A stretch of 64,000 nt of DNA from Pontibacter silvestris (GCF_020907275.1 NZ_JAJJWI010000008.1:1-64000), one strand, 5' to 3'; counted from the stretch's first letter, positions 34,136-44,790 are shown. The notes: generated by a model not told the origin, from the sequence alone. Numbers and translations: made by a program.

Positions 34136-34300
34136 TTATTGTCCTTTTCCCTGTTGCACTTTCTTTTTAAAGCCATAAGGGCAGTGGCGGCAGCCATTCC
34201 TACAGCAGTGTCCACGTTTTAGGTGATACTTAGCTGTAAAAACCATGAAGCCTTGCTCGTTAAGGTAATAATCCTCTCCCTCTTTTAACTTCTGCGCCAC
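34136..34300 (-). CDS. DUF5522 family small Cys-rich protein
   Basis: 54 aa from GTG 34300. The core YYLNEQGFMVFTAKYHLKRG is followed by CCRNGCRHCPYGF, the diagnostic DUF5522 cysteine cluster (C32, C33, C37, C40), which probably binds metal. No ATG exists in the frame; GTG just before AQKLKEGEDYY gives the usual family length. The frame stays open about a dozen codons further upstream. Function unknown. Confidence 0.75.
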   Translation of the reverse strand: MAQKLKEGEDYYLNEQGFMVFTAKYHLKRGHCCRNGCRHCPYGFKKKVQQGKGQ

Positions 34301-34562
34301 TTCTTCTTGTTTAAAGGTAAGGCAAAGTAAGCCAAAATAGTTTCATCTTTCAAAATATGGTAACGCTATACCTCTTTGAAGGGTACACCATAACTATAAA
34401 GCAGTTCTGGAATGCCTGCACTCTGGCTTGGCAGATTTAGAAACTAAGCCGTTTTTATTAGCTTTACAACTGTTCGCCCTGTGCTTTTTCTAAAGAAAAG
34501 GGCAAGCCCGGCAAAATGCTGCGGTCTTAACTTTTATTTTATTTAATACTACTTATAAAACT

Positions 34563-35804
34563 ATGAGTATACAAGCTTTAACATCCAGCCAACAGGCTAT
34601 TGACACAGAACATAAATATGGAGCTCATAACTATCACCCGCTACCCGTGGTGCTCAACCGGGGCAAAGGCGTGCACCTATGGGATGTAGAAGGAAAACGT
34701 TACTATGATTTCTTATCAGCTTACAGTGCCGTGAACCAGGGGCATTGCCATCCTAAAATTATTAATGCGCTAACAGAGCAGGCACAAAAGCTTACCCTTA
34801 CCTCCCGTGCTTTTTATAACGATAAACTTGGCGCGGCAGAGCAATACATCTGCGAGTACTTTGGCTACGATAAGTCATTGCTCATGAACTCCGGTGCCGA
34901 GGCTGTAGAAACAGCCATTAAGCTTGCCCGCAAATGGGCCTATTTAAAGAAAGGCATTGCCCCACATAAGGCCGAAATTATTGCTGTCGACCACAACTTT
35001 CATGGCCGCACAACAGGTATTATTTCATTTTCTACAGACCCTGACTCTACTAAAGGTTTTGGCCCTTACATGCCAGGGTACAAAGTGATACCTTATAATG
35101 ATGTAGACGCACTGGAACAAGCATTGCAGGAAAATTCCAATGTGTGTGCCTTTCTTGTAGAGCCGATACAGGGTGAAGCTGGCGTAATGGTACCGGACGA
35201 AAGTTATTTGGCTAAAGCCCATGCATTGTGCAAAGAGTATAATGTCTTACTCATGACCGACGAGATTCAGACAGGTATTGGCCGCACAGGGAAATTGCTG
35301 GCTAGCTATTATGACGATGTGAAAGCAGATGTACTCATTCTAGGCAAAGCCTTGTCAGGCGGTGTGCTTCCTGTTTCTGCCGTACTCGCTAACGATGATA
35401 TCATGCTCTGCATTCAGCCGGGTGAGCATGGTTCTACCTTTGGTGGCAACCCATTGGCTGCAGCCGTAGCGGTGGCTTCTTTAGAAGTAATTAAAGATGA
35501 AAACCTTACTGAAAATGCACGTGTGCTGGGTGAGATGTTCCGTAAGCGGATGACACGTATGCAGGAGAAACGCCCGGAGCTGGTAAATTTAGTCAGAGGA
35601 AGGGGCCTTCTGAACGCCGTTGTAATTGAACCAACTGATGATGGCCGCACCGCCTGGGATGTATGCGTGGCTTTGATGGAAAAAGGCCTCCTGGCTAAGC
35701 CTACCCACGGCGATATTATCCGGTTTGCACCGCCACTGGTTATTACAGAAGAGCAACTACATGAGTGCTGCGATATTATTGAGGAGGTAATCTTAAACTT
35801 CTAA
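34563..35804 (+). CDS. rocD: Ornithine aminotransferase
   Basis: 413 aa, class III PLP aminotransferase. It converts ornithine and 2-oxoglutarate to glutamate semialdehyde and glutamate. The PLP lysine is K262 in [21 protein letters not shown] and the N-terminal [15 protein letters not shown] are typical of ornithine-oxo-acid transaminases. Single-gene unit with the next gene 94 bp away. Confidence 0.93.
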   Translation: MSIQALTSSQQAIDTEHKYGAHNYHPLPVVLNRGKGVHLWDVEGKRYYDFLSAYSAVNQGHCHPKIINALTEQAQKLTLTSRAFYNDKLGAAEQYICEYFGYDKSLLMNSGAEAVETAIKLARKWAYLKKGIAPHKAEIIAVDHNFHGRTTGIISFSTDPDSTKGFGPYMPGYKVIPYNDVDALEQALQENSNVCAFLVEPIQGEAGVMVPDESYLAKAHALCKEYNVLLMTDEIQTGIGRTGKLLASYYDDVKADVLILGKALSGGVLPVSAVLANDDIMLCIQPGEHGSTFGGNPLAAAVAVASLEVIKDENLTENARVLGEMFRKRMTRMQEKRPELVNLVRGRGLLNAVVIEPTDDGRTAWDVCVALMEKGLLAKPTHGDIIRFAPPLVITEEQLHECCDIIEEVILNF

Positions 35805-35898
35805 GGGAACCTGTTCAAGTTGATGTTTATTGTGACAACCCTATCAGTTTTGAATCTCGTACCTCAAGAAAAGGATCCGACACAGTAAATCAACTTAA

Positions 35899-37113
35899 AT
35901 GTATTCGTTTACACCTTTTCGTATTCTAAAAAAGGATCCTGAACAGCAGACACAGCTTGTTCAGGATCTTTCTAAAACGCAGTTAGGTTCACTTCACCTG
36001 GATTACTTAGATGGCTTACGGGCCCTGGCTGCCCTTTATGTAGTGCTGTGCCATGCCAGTCTGCATGTTGATGTGGATCAAAGCTCCTTCTCACTGGCCG
36101 GGCTGCTTTACAAGCTTGTGCACAAAGGGCATTATTCCGTAGATTTTTTTATTGTTATATCCGGCTTCTGTCTTATGTTGCCTGTAGTCCGCCGCAACGG
36201 CATCATGCGAGACAGCACTTTTCAGTTTATAAGGAAACGGGCAAAGCGTATTCTGCCACCTTACTACCTGGCCATGGGCTTTACATTATTACTCATTGCC
36301 ACACTCATTGGGCAGGACACCGGTACTATCTGGCACAAAAGTATTCCGGTAACTTCCTGGGATATTGTTACCCACCTCTTTCTGATACAAGATGTATTTG
36401 AAGACACGTTCTCTACTATAAACTATGCATTCTGGTCTATTTCGGTTGAGTGGCGCATCTACTTCCTGTTCCCTCTCCTGGTGCTTTCCTGGCGAAAGCT
36501 AGGACCTTTTACAACAACGCTGGCTACTATACTGCTAACGCCGATGCTGTGGCTTGCTTTATTACCTACTGATCTTAACACAGGAATAAATGGTGTTTCT
36601 GTGCATTATGTAGCTCTTTTTACACTAGGTATGCTGGCAGCACATATTTCCTTTTCTGAACAGGCTCTTTGCGCCCGCCTACGCGATAAGCTGCCCTGGA
36701 AAGCTATTGCAGTTGCTGTTATACTGGTAGGCTTATCAAAGTTTGCTTTAGAACGGGCCACAGGGCTTACATTATGGATATTAACTGATATAATGATCGG
36801 CATAGCTGCTGCCGGGCTTTTGCTAACTATAACATCCGGAAAACTCCCTCTGCTTCATAAGTTCCTCTCCTGGCAACCGCTGGTCTTTATAGGGACCTTT
36901 GCGTATAGTATTTACTTAATTCATGCGCCACTACTACAGGTTCTATCACAGTACATGGTGGCTCCGCTCAACCTGTCTCCATTAGCTGGCATTCTATCTT
37001 TATTCTTCTTTTCTTTCACATTGATTTTAGGAGCTTCTTATTTGTTCTTTTTAGTAGCAGAGCGGCCGTTTATGAGGAAAAAGAACATCACGGCCAAAGC
37101 TGCCCCGGCATAA
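35899..37113 (+). CDS. Acyltransferase-3 family membrane protein
   Basis: 404 aa with about ten transmembrane helices. The family start is seen in YLDGLRALAALYVVLCHAS, with the catalytic His in the first helix, and VDFFIVISGFCLMLP in the second. A cytosolic N-terminal tail of 30 residues precedes it. It would O-acylate envelope polysaccharide, glycolipid or peptidoglycan sugars; substrate unknown. Confidence 0.85.
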   Translation: MYSFTPFRILKKDPEQQTQLVQDLSKTQLGSLHLDYLDGLRALAALYVVLCHASLHVDVDQSSFSLAGLLYKLVHKGHYSVDFFIVISGFCLMLPVVRRNGIMRDSTFQFIRKRAKRILPPYYLAMGFTLLLIATLIGQDTGTIWHKSIPVTSWDIVTHLFLIQDVFEDTFSTINYAFWSISVEWRIYFLFPLLVLSWRKLGPFTTTLATILLTPMLWLALLPTDLNTGINGVSVHYVALFTLGMLAAHISFSEQALCARLRDKLPWKAIAVAVILVGLSKFALERATGLTLWILTDIMIGIAAAGLLLTITSGKLPLLHKFLSWQPLVFIGTFAYSIYLIHAPLLQVLSQYMVAPLNLSPLAGILSLFFFSFTLILGASYLFFLVAERPFMRKKNITAKAAPA

Positions 37114-37224
37114 GCGAGCGTTTGTATCACTTTAACTACTGCAAAGGGTAACGCTTATAGCTAATTTATAACCATGTGCAAACACAAAAGCTAAAACATC
37201 ATTTCAATTGCCCTGCTTTAGCCG

Positions 37225-37232
37225 TACCTTTG
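37225..37232 (+). promoter_or_regulatory. TACCTTTG -7 element of hemB
   Basis: Exact TAnnTTTG match 43 bp upstream of the hemB ATG. Confidence 0.5.
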
Positions 37233-37275
37233 CAGCAACTTGATTTTGAACAATTTTCTGTAAAGAATTATAACT

Positions 37276-38247
37276 ATGATCAGAAGACCAAGACGTAATC
37301 GTCAGACAGAGGCGATTCGCAGCATGGTGCAGGAAAACACACTAGGCACGCAAGATCTTATATATCCGCTTTTTGTTATTGATGGTCAGAACAAGCGCGT
37401 AGAGGTTTCCTCTATGCCTGGCATTTACCGTTTCACCACCGATACTGTTCTGGAAGAGGTACAGGCTTGTGTGGAGCTCGGCATTAAAGTTTTCGCTCCG
37501 TTTCCAAGCATTCCTGAGCAGCTCAAAGACAAATACGCTACCGAAAGCCATAACCCGGAAGGCCTTTTCCCTACTGTTATCCGTGAGATAAAGAAAAACT
37601 TCCCGGACGTAGCCTTGGTAACCGACGTAGCCATGGACCCTTACAGTTCTGACGGGCATGACGGTATAGTAGAAAACGGAGAGATATTAAACGACGAAAC
37701 ACTGGAAGTTCTAGGCAAAATGGCGCTTATCCAGGCACAATCCGGAGCTGACATTATTGCCCCTTCAGACATGATGGATGGCCGCATTGGTTACATCCGC
37801 CAGGTGCTGGACGATAATGGATTTCAGAAAGTAGCTATTATGGCTTACACCGCAAAGTATGCCAGCGCTTTCTATGGCCCTTTCCGCGACGCTCTGGGCT
37901 CTGCACCTAAAGCCGGCGATAAGAAAACCTACCAGATGAACTACGCCAATAGCCGCGAAGCCTTGATAGAAGCAGAATTGGACACGATGGAGGGAGCTGA
38001 TTATCTGATGGTAAAGCCTGCTCTTGCTTACCTGGATGTGATTAAGCTGCTGCGCGAGAACTCGCACCTGCCTATTACGGCTTACAACATAAGTGGCGAG
38101 TATGCAATGGTGAAAGCCGCAGCTCAAAATGGCTGGATAGATGGCGAGAAGGCAATGGTCGAAGTTCTGATGAGCATTAAACGAGCCGGAGCTGACGCTA
38201 TACTCACATATTTTGCCAAAGAGTACGCGCAATATTTAAAGAAATAG
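37276..38247 (+). CDS. hemB: Porphobilinogen synthase
   Basis: 323 aa. Condenses two 5-aminolevulinate molecules in heme synthesis. Schiff-base lysines are K194 (AYTAKYASAFYGPFRDA) and K247 (LMVKPALAYLDV). The metal loop reads DVAMDPYSSDGHDG at 117-130: Asp/Ala replace the zinc-binding cysteines, so this is the magnesium-type enzyme. Confidence 0.95.
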   Translation: MIRRPRRNRQTEAIRSMVQENTLGTQDLIYPLFVIDGQNKRVEVSSMPGIYRFTTDTVLEEVQACVELGIKVFAPFPSIPEQLKDKYATESHNPEGLFPTVIREIKKNFPDVALVTDVAMDPYSSDGHDGIVENGEILNDETLEVLGKMALIQAQSGADIIAPSDMMDGRIGYIRQVLDDNGFQKVAIMAYTAKYASAFYGPFRDALGSAPKAGDKKTYQMNYANSREALIEAELDTMEGADYLMVKPALAYLDVIKLLRENSHLPITAYNISGEYAMVKAAAQNGWIDGEKAMVEVLMSIKRAGADAILTYFAKEYAQYLKK

Positions 38248-38261
38248 CGATTTTGATTGTG

Positions 38262-38307
38262 ATAAACTAAAAGCGCATCAGATAAATCTGATGCGCTTTT
38301 AGTTTAT
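38262..38307. terminator. Bidirectional terminator, 22-bp perfect stem
   Basis: Arms 38262-38283 and 38286-38307 with a two-base loop; follows hemB. Confidence 0.85.
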
Positions 38308-38421
38308 AGCCTGAGCAGTTACCCTTTCATAAAATAATTACATTAAGATTTGAACGACTTTGTCATTATCATACTTTTAGAGTAACTTGATAAACAAACA
38401 TTTCTACACGTTTACTTATTT

Positions 38422-41400
38422 ATGAGAAGATGGCGCCTCTGGCTCGTTGCTCTGACGCTGGCATCGGCTACAACGGCATTGGCACAAAACAGCAACACTC
38501 CCATTCGCACAGACACCAAAGCGTTGTCTCGTATTGCGAATGCCGCTCAGAAAGACTATAAAGCCAACCGAAGCAAAGCTTTAGAGCTCGCTCACAAACA
38601 TGGCTGGGTTGTTGAAAAAACATATACTGATGGTTCTTACGTCTCGCTTCAGGGTTTAGACACGAAGGGCTTGCCGATCTATTACATTACCTATAACAAC
38701 GCACGTGCCGCAGCCACTACTAAAACAGATCAGCTCTGGGCTGGGGGCTCTCTTGGCTTGAGCTTAAGCGGCTCCAGCAGTTCAGTGGCAGAAAAAATCG
38801 GCATTTGGGACGGAGGCCAGATCCGAACATCACACCAGGAATTAAAAGGTCGTGTAGGGCAGAAAGATGATGCCTCTGAGTTAAATGACCATGCCACACA
38901 CGTAGCAGGAACAATGGTAGCCTCAGGAGTGAACGCTCTGGCTAAAGGAATGGCTTACGGAGTAAAAAAGCTGCAGGCCTATGACTTTAATGGTGATGCT
39001 GCTGAAATGGCCGAGGCTGCAAAAAGTCTTCTGATTTCTAATCACTCTTATGGCAGCATTGCCGGGTGGCGCTATAACTCTGACCGTGAAGGCACCGACA
39101 AAGACCCCTTCTGGGAATGGTGGGGCGACACTGAAATCAGCAAAACAGAAGACTATAAGTTTGGCTACTATGATGAAACAGCCGCTAAATGGGATCAGAT
39201 TGCTTATAGTGCGCCTTACTATCTTATTGTAAAATCGGTGGGCAACAACCGCAACGAAAACGGGCCCGAAGCTGGTAAATCATATTACCAGCGGAATTCA
39301 TCAGGCAAATTTGATTTGGTAGAGAAACGCCCAGCCAACATCAGCAATAACAGTGAGTATGATGTTATCTCTACTTATGGCAATGCTAAAAATGTTCTGA
39401 CAATAGGAGCTGTCTCGCCTATACCTGATGGTTATAATCAGGCAAGCGATGTAAGTGTTGCCAGCTTCAGCAGCTTTGGCCCCACAGACGATGGCCGTAT
39501 CAAACCAGACCTGGTAGGCAATGGTGTTTCTGTTCTGTCCACTTCGTCAGGCAGCGACAGAGCTTATGAAAACCTGAGCGGAACTTCTATGGCTGCACCC
39601 AATGTGTCCGGCTCTTTGCTACTGCTACAGGAGCATTATTCAAAGTTAAATAACGGTAGTGTGATGCGGGCAGCAACGCTAAAAGGGCTGGCTATACACA
39701 CAGCAGATGAAGCAGGTGACACACCGGGGCCTGACTACATATATGGCTGGGGCTTACTAGATGCCGAGCGTGCTGCTTCTGTTATATCTAACCTAAACAG
39801 CAACCATTTGCTACAGGAAAGAACATTGCAGCAAAACGAGACTAATATAGTAGATGTCGTTGCCTCTGGCAAAGGCCCACTGGTTGTAACTATCTCCTGG
39901 ACAGACCCTGAAGCAAGCGTGATCAAAGTGGGAGCTTCCGCTCTGAACAACCGCACGCCACGACTGGTTAACGATTTAGATGTACGCGTATCGCAAGGCT
40001 CTGCAACATACATGCCTTGGATGCTGAATCCTGAAAACCCGACCCAGGCCGCCACCACCGGAGATAACAAACTGGACAATGTGGAGCAGGTTTATATTGC
40101 AGATGCAGTACCAGGTAAAAAATATACCATAAAAGTACAGCATAAAGGCACGCTTACAAAAGGACCGCAGGCATACTCTCTACTCGTAAGCGGTGTTGGT
40201 GGTACTGCTTTCTGCACCAGCAGCCCGGCATCTGATAGCGGAGCCAGAATTAATAAAATAACTCTCGGAACAAAAACAGTTACGTTGCCAGCAGGCTGCA
40301 CTACTTACCGTGACCTTACCAACGAAGTTTTCACTTTTGAACCAGGACAGACAAAACCACTAGCTCTTGAGTTAGGTTCCTGTGGAACAGATGTGGCCAA
40401 AGCAGCTAAAGCTTTTATAGACTGGAACGGCGATGGAGACTTCGATGACACAGGCGAAGCTGTGTCCACTACTAATATTATTAACGGCACCTCTACTTAC
40501 ACCACTTCTATTACTGCGCCTACAGCTGTACTGGCTGGCAATAAAGTACGTATGCGTGTGGTGTTGCAGGAAACTGCTGATGCAGCCAATATCTCTGCCT
40601 GTGGTAGCTATACCCGGGGCGAAACACAAGACTACCTGGTACAGTTTGAGAAGCCACAAAAAGACGTTGCCGTAACAGCCTTATTACCTATAGGAGTAAC
40701 AGGATGCGCCTCACCAGTACAAAACGTTGCCGTAACCATTCGCAATTATGGTACTGCCTCTGCTGCTAATGTTCCTGTTACTGTTGCTGTGCTTGAGAAC
40801 GGAGCTGAGATCACACAACTGCAAGGTACTTATAGCAGTAGCCTCGCAGCATCTGCCCAAACGGAATTTTTGGTAAATGGCAGCTTTGCCACTAAAGCCG
40901 GAACTACTTACGAACTTAAAGCCACATCTGGTTTGGCAGGAGATGCCGTAGAAAGCAACAACAATACCTCGTACACTTTTACAGTAAGTGAACCAGCAGT
41001 TCCACCCACAGCATCGGCATATCGCTGTGGCAGCGATGCAGGCTACACCTTGACAGGCTCAGGAGATGGCAGTATTTTCTGGTACAGCTCTCTTACAAGT
41101 ACATTACCTGTGGCTGCAGGTAACCAGACACGTATTGATGCACAAGCAACTACAAAGCTTTATGCAGCCCTTAATGAGTTTGAAGCCACTATAGGACCAT
41201 CCAGTAAAAGCTTTGCTACAGGTGGCGGATATAACCAGTTTACACCTTATGTGCTACTTACAGCCAATGCTCCTATGCTGCTTGAGAGTGCCCGACTTTA
41301 TATAGGCCACAAAGGAAAAATAACATTTACCATATATGATGCTGATGGTGCTCCAGTATCGTCGCGTACGCTATATGTAACACCAACCAGAACAACACCA

Positions 41401-42177
41401 GCCGAAGGAAACCAACCTGACGACCCTAATGATACAGGAGCCGTTTATTATCTGGGGCTGGAAATACCCGAAGCAGGCAATTATAACATAACTATTTCTT
41501 ATGAAGATGGAGCTACTATTTTTAGAAATAACCAAGGCGTAACAGGCTATCCGTTTGGGGTGCCCAATGTGGTATCCGTCACCGGCAATACGGCTACTAC
41601 TACCTCACAGGATTACTATTATTATTTCTATGATTTAAAAGTACGTGCCCTTGGCTGCCAAAGTGAGCGCATAGAAGTACCCATAGAAACCGGAACACCA
41701 CTTGTTACTCCTGTTGTTACACGCCAGGGGCAGGCCTTGATGTCTGATGCTGCAGAGGGGAACCAATGGTATCTTGATAACAGAAAAATTGACGGAGCCA
41801 CAGGACAAACGTTTGAGCCAGTTGAAGATGGAAGCTACAGTGTAGTAGTTCAGAAAAATGGCTGTATCTCTGATATGTCTACGCCTTATACATACTATTA
41901 CAGGCCAGAACTACGCGATACAGGATCAGAACTAGTAGTGTCACCAAACCCTAGTAGCGGCCACTTTACATTGTCACTGGAAACGCCACAACCAGAAGAC
42001 ATTATATTTGAGGTGGTAGACCTGCTGGGCAAGCAATTGTTGAAAGATAAGATAACACAGCGTAATGGCCAGTTTGAAGGCTTAATCGACTTATCATCCA
42101 GGGCATCTGGTGTGTATATACTGCGCGTACAGCACGGCAATAAAATGTACTCTAAAAAGCTGGTAGTACAGCACTAA
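38422..42177 (+). CDS. Secreted S8 subtilisin-family protease with GEVED, CARDB-like and T9SS sorting domains
   Basis: 1251 aa. Signal peptide 1-21 (ALAQ). Subtilase domain with triad D130 (IGIWDGG), H157 (NDHATHVAGT) and S389 (GTSMAAP). A P-domain/pre-peptidase-like beta-sandwich follows at about 465-600, then a GEVED-like region with AFIDWNGDGDFDDTGEAV near 670-690, a CARDB-like Ig fold (about 750-860), further beta modules, and a T9SS type A C-terminal domain (VSPNPSSGHFTLSL to the end). The CTD predicts export by the type IX secretion system and surface attachment or release. Likely extracellular protein degradation. Confidence 0.92.
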   Translation: MRRWRLWLVALTLASATTALAQNSNTPIRTDTKALSRIANAAQKDYKANRSKALELAHKHGWVVEKTYTDGSYVSLQGLDTKGLPIYYITYNNARAAATTKTDQLWAGGSLGLSLSGSSSSVAEKIGIWDGGQIRTSHQELKGRVGQKDDASELNDHATHVAGTMVASGVNALAKGMAYGVKKLQAYDFNGDAAEMAEAAKSLLISNHSYGSIAGWRYNSDREGTDKDPFWEWWGDTEISKTEDYKFGYYDETAAKWDQIAYSAPYYLIVKSVGNNRNENGPEAGKSYYQRNSSGKFDLVEKRPANISNNSEYDVISTYGNAKNVLTIGAVSPIPDGYNQASDVSVASFSSFGPTDDGRIKPDLVGNGVSVLSTSSGSDRAYENLSGTSMAAPNVSGSLLLLQEHYSKLNNGSVMRAATLKGLAIHTADEAGDTPGPDYIYGWGLLDAERAASVISNLNSNHLLQERTLQQNETNIVDVVASGKGPLVVTISWTDPEASVIKVGASALNNRTPRLVNDLDVRVSQGSATYMPWMLNPENPTQAATTGDNKLDNVEQVYIADAVPGKKYTIKVQHKGTLTKGPQAYSLLVSGVGGTAFCTSSPASDSGARINKITLGTKTVTLPAGCTTYRDLTNEVFTFEPGQTKPLALELGSCGTDVAKAAKAFIDWNGDGDFDDTGEAVSTTNIINGTSTYTTSITAPTAVLAGNKVRMRVVLQETADAANISACGSYTRGETQDYLVQFEKPQKDVAVTALLPIGVTGCASPVQNVAVTIRNYGTASAANVPVTVAVLENGAEITQLQGTYSSSLAASAQTEFLVNGSFATKAGTTYELKATSGLAGDAVESNNNTSYTFTVSEPAVPPTASAYRCGSDAGYTLTGSGDGSIFWYSSLTSTLPVAAGNQTRIDAQATTKLYAALNEFEATIGPSSKSFATGGGYNQFTPYVLLTANAPMLLESARLYIGHKGKITFTIYDADGAPVSSRTLYVTPTRTTPAEGNQPDDPNDTGAVYYLGLEIPEAGNYNITISYEDGATIFRNNQGVTGYPFGVPNVVSVTGNTATTTSQDYYYYFYDLKVRALGCQSERIEVPIETGTPLVTPVVTRQGQALMSDAAEGNQWYLDNRKIDGATGQTFEPVEDGSYSVVVQKNGCISDMSTPYTYYYRPELRDTGSELVVSPNPSSGHFTLSLETPQPEDIIFEVVDLLGKQLLKDKITQRNGQFEGLIDLSSRASGVYILRVQHGNKMYSKKLVVQH

Positions 42178-42223
42178 AATAAATAGCCCCGGCAACATTT
42201 ACCGGGGCTATTTATTTTAGTGC
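42171..42223. terminator. Bidirectional terminator, 22-bp stem overlapping the protease stop
   Basis: Arms 42171-42192 and 42202-42223, perfect. The left arm contains the subtilase stop codon (42175-42177). Confidence 0.9.
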
Positions 42224-42232
42224 TGATTATGA

Positions 42233-42628
42233 CTAAAGATCCTCTTCACGCACCAGCATAAGTACTGCCGACTGCGGCACGATAAAGTATTTATCGCCGA
42301 GGTAGTTTATCTCAATAGCATCCCGTTGCAGGTATATGGCCAGGTCGCCTTCTTTTGCCTGAAGCGGAATGTATCGAACTTCGTCCTCATCTTCATTCCC
42401 CCAGGGCTCTTCATCAAAGCCATAATCTGCCGGAATCGGGTAGCCTGGCCCAACTCTCATGATATATCCTTCCTGCACTTTCTCCTTTTCCTGTACTCCT
42501 GGCGGTAAGTATAAACCACTCTTTGTCTGATCCTGTGCAGTCTTTGGCTTTATCAGTACACGGTCTCCTACAATAATAATTTTCTCTAACTTATTCTTCT
42601 CAGAAATCCTCATCGGTAATGTATCCAT
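42233..42628 (-). CDS. GroES-like co-chaperone family protein
   Basis: 131 aa. Starts KIIIVGDRVLIKPKTAQDQTKSGLYLPPGVQEK, divided here as VGDRVLIKP then SGLYLPPG, the beta-strand and mobile-loop region of Cpn10, but with an acidic insertion near residues 70-85 (DEEPWGNEDEDE) and no adjacent groEL. It is a GroES paralogue, not the housekeeping copy. It may have its own -7 element. Confidence 0.8.
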   Translation of the reverse strand: MDTLPMRISEKNKLEKIIIVGDRVLIKPKTAQDQTKSGLYLPPGVQEKEKVQEGYIMRVGPGYPIPADYGFDEEPWGNEDEDEVRYIPLQAKEGDLAIYLQRDAIEINYLGDKYFIVPQSAVLMLVREEDL

Positions 42629-42727
42629 AATTAAATTGGGTCAGCTGTTACTCATAATTGCCTGGCAGCTTAAAGTGTTTCTGTCGCGCAATACCAATTA
42701 ATAACCGCGTTGCTCCGAAACGATCTA

Positions 42728-42735
42728 CAAAGATA
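42728..42735 (-). promoter_or_regulatory. TATCTTTG -7 element, probably of the GroES-like gene
   Basis: Minus-strand match to TAnnTTTG about 100 bp before the ATG. Confidence 0.4.
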
Positions 42736-42749
42736 AATCTTTAAAACAA

Positions 42750-42783
42750 AAAGGAGAATAAGTCTCTAAACTTACTCTCCTTT
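42750..42783 (-). terminator. Terminator after the S41 protease
   Basis: 13-position stem 42750-42762/42771-42783 with one mismatch; the minus-strand side runs into T5-G-T4. Confidence 0.75.
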
Positions 42784-42864
42784 AAGAAGATGTAATTTAT
42801 ACGTGCCTTTGTGTTATTGTTGTAACGAAAAAGGCTTTATTCTTTAAATACATTAAACAAACTA

Positions 42865-44550
42865 TCAGGAACCTCCTTTAGCCAAACGCTGTGCCCGGGC
42901 AAACTGCTTAAGCGCCTCCTGCACTTCTTCATCAGACTCGTGCAACACCGGATAAAACCCTGCATTGCCGTACACGCTACGGGCTATAAAGGCTTTTACG
43001 TTGTTGCGCAACAGGCTCTTGGATCGCTCAAACTCTGCCTGCTTATATTCCACGTTAGTCTCGTTAGCCAATGCCACTACCTCCTGCAGCATTTTGTCTG
43101 TAACCTGGAAACTCTTATTAAAACGCTCAAAAGACATCTTTTCCAGCTCTTTGCGGTGGCTCCTATAATAGTTCAGGGCATACTCCCGGATAACATTCTT
43201 ATTATAGAGCTGGCTCAGGTACTTAGACAGTTCTGTTGTATCGCGTGCCACAAAAACATCTGGCATAATGCCTCCGCCTCCATAAACAGCACGTCCGTTT
43301 AGCGTTTTGTATTTTAGTGAGTCTACAAACAGGCTGCTGTCCGGGTGGAAGTACTCTCCATTCTCGAAGCGATGCAGAATATCCTTCTGATACTCTTCTG
43401 CACCTCCCTGATACGATTTCTGAATAGAACGGCCGCTAGGCGTAAAGTATCGTGATATGGTAAGCCGAAGTTCAGAGCCATCGTTCAGCGGAATCGGCAT
43501 CTGCACCAATCCCTTTCCGAAGGAACGGCGGCCAACAATAAGAGCACGGTCATTATCCTGCAAAGCACCGGCTACAATTTCAGATGCAGAGGCGCTCCCT
43601 TCATCTACCAACACAATCAGGGCACCACTCTCAAAATCACCTTTTGTACGGGCATATGTTTTGGAGTCATATTTATTCCCTTTTCCATCTGTGTACACAA
43701 TCATTTTATCACCGGAAATAAATTCATCGGCCATACGGGTGGCATGGTCCATGTATCCTCCAGGGTTACCACGCAGGTCCAGGATCAGTTGCTGCATGCC
43801 TTTTTTCTTCAGGTCAGTTAGTGCCTGCTTAAATTCTTCAAAGGTGTTGGCTGAGAAGCGGCTTACCTTCAGATAGCCAGTTCTGTCATCCACCATATAG
43901 CTAACATCTACCGAGTGAGTAGGTATTTTATTCCGGACAATAGTAAAGTTCATAAGGCTATCTGTACTCTCTCGTTTTATACTCAGTTCTACCTCAGAAC
44001 CCTTTGGCCCGCGTAAATGCTTAAATACACCCTCATTCGTTATAGACACACCTGCTACATCCTCTCCATCAACTTTAACAATTTTATCTCCGGCCTCTAT
44101 GCCAGCCGCCTCAGAGGGGCCGCCACTTAAGGGAGATATCACATAAATAGTATCATTAAAAATGTTGAACTCTACACCTATGCCTTCAAAATCACCCTCT
44201 AAATAAGAACGTGCCATAGCTAATTCACTTGCCGGGATGTACGACGTGTGCGGATCCAATTTCTCCAGCATCTTGGTAATCGCATAGTCCGAAAGCTCCT
44301 CCACATCTACAGAGTCCACATAATCGCGGTCTATATAGCTGAGTATATCTCGGAACTTCAGATAGCTTTTGGCAGTACCCTGCGGATTGCTGGTAGATGG
44401 CGAAAAAGTGTTTGCCCCGAGCAACACACCAACTACCAACGCCATTGCAATGTACAGCGGCAACCGTATCTGAAACAGTGAATTCTTCGGCTTGTTCGAT
44501 TCCGGCATCTTCTCCTCTTCCTGCCAGCTGTTTCTTATCTCTTCACTCAT
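42865..44550 (-). CDS. S41-family C-terminal processing protease (CtpA type)
   Basis: 561 aa. One N-terminal membrane anchor (about 28-48) puts the catalytic part in the periplasm. A PDZ domain lies near 115-195, then the serine-lysine protease domain with SASASEIVAGAL (catalytic Ser) and RRSFGKGLVQ (catalytic Lys). A C-terminal helical extension of about 150 aa follows. Such enzymes trim envelope proteins. A second in-frame ATG (residue 15) is possible. Confidence 0.9.
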   Translation of the reverse strand: MSEEIRNSWQEEEKMPESNKPKNSLFQIRLPLYIAMALVVGVLLGANTFSPSTSNPQGTAKSYLKFRDILSYIDRDYVDSVDVEELSDYAITKMLEKLDPHTSYIPASELAMARSYLEGDFEGIGVEFNIFNDTIYVISPLSGGPSEAAGIEAGDKIVKVDGEDVAGVSITNEGVFKHLRGPKGSEVELSIKRESTDSLMNFTIVRNKIPTHSVDVSYMVDDRTGYLKVSRFSANTFEEFKQALTDLKKKGMQQLILDLRGNPGGYMDHATRMADEFISGDKMIVYTDGKGNKYDSKTYARTKGDFESGALIVLVDEGSASASEIVAGALQDNDRALIVGRRSFGKGLVQMPIPLNDGSELRLTISRYFTPSGRSIQKSYQGGAEEYQKDILHRFENGEYFHPDSSLFVDSLKYKTLNGRAVYGGGGIMPDVFVARDTTELSKYLSQLYNKNVIREYALNYYRSHRKELEKMSFERFNKSFQVTDKMLQEVVALANETNVEYKQAEFERSKSLLRNNVKAFIARSVYGNAGFYPVLHESDEEVQEALKQFARAQRLAKGGS

Positions 44551-44790
44551 AGTCTGATGATATTATGGATAGAGTGCCGGGAACAAATGTTCCTTTATAC
44601 TCCTCCTCTCCTACAATATACAAAATTTTGTAGCAACATATATATTTGTTTGTAAAAGGTAATCCTCTTATTAAGGTACTATCATAACACCTAAATATGT
44701 TCCTTTTGTTCAGCCCCTTTCGGTTTACTTCCTCTTAAACGTTTCAAATACAGCCCCGGCTACTCACAATTTAAAATCTAAAATATTAGT
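44551..44790. other. Divergent intergenic region, no gene seen
   Basis: Lies between the divergent S41 protease and ruvX genes. A weak palindrome CAAAATTTTG occurs near 44625; no coding frame. Confidence 0.4.
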
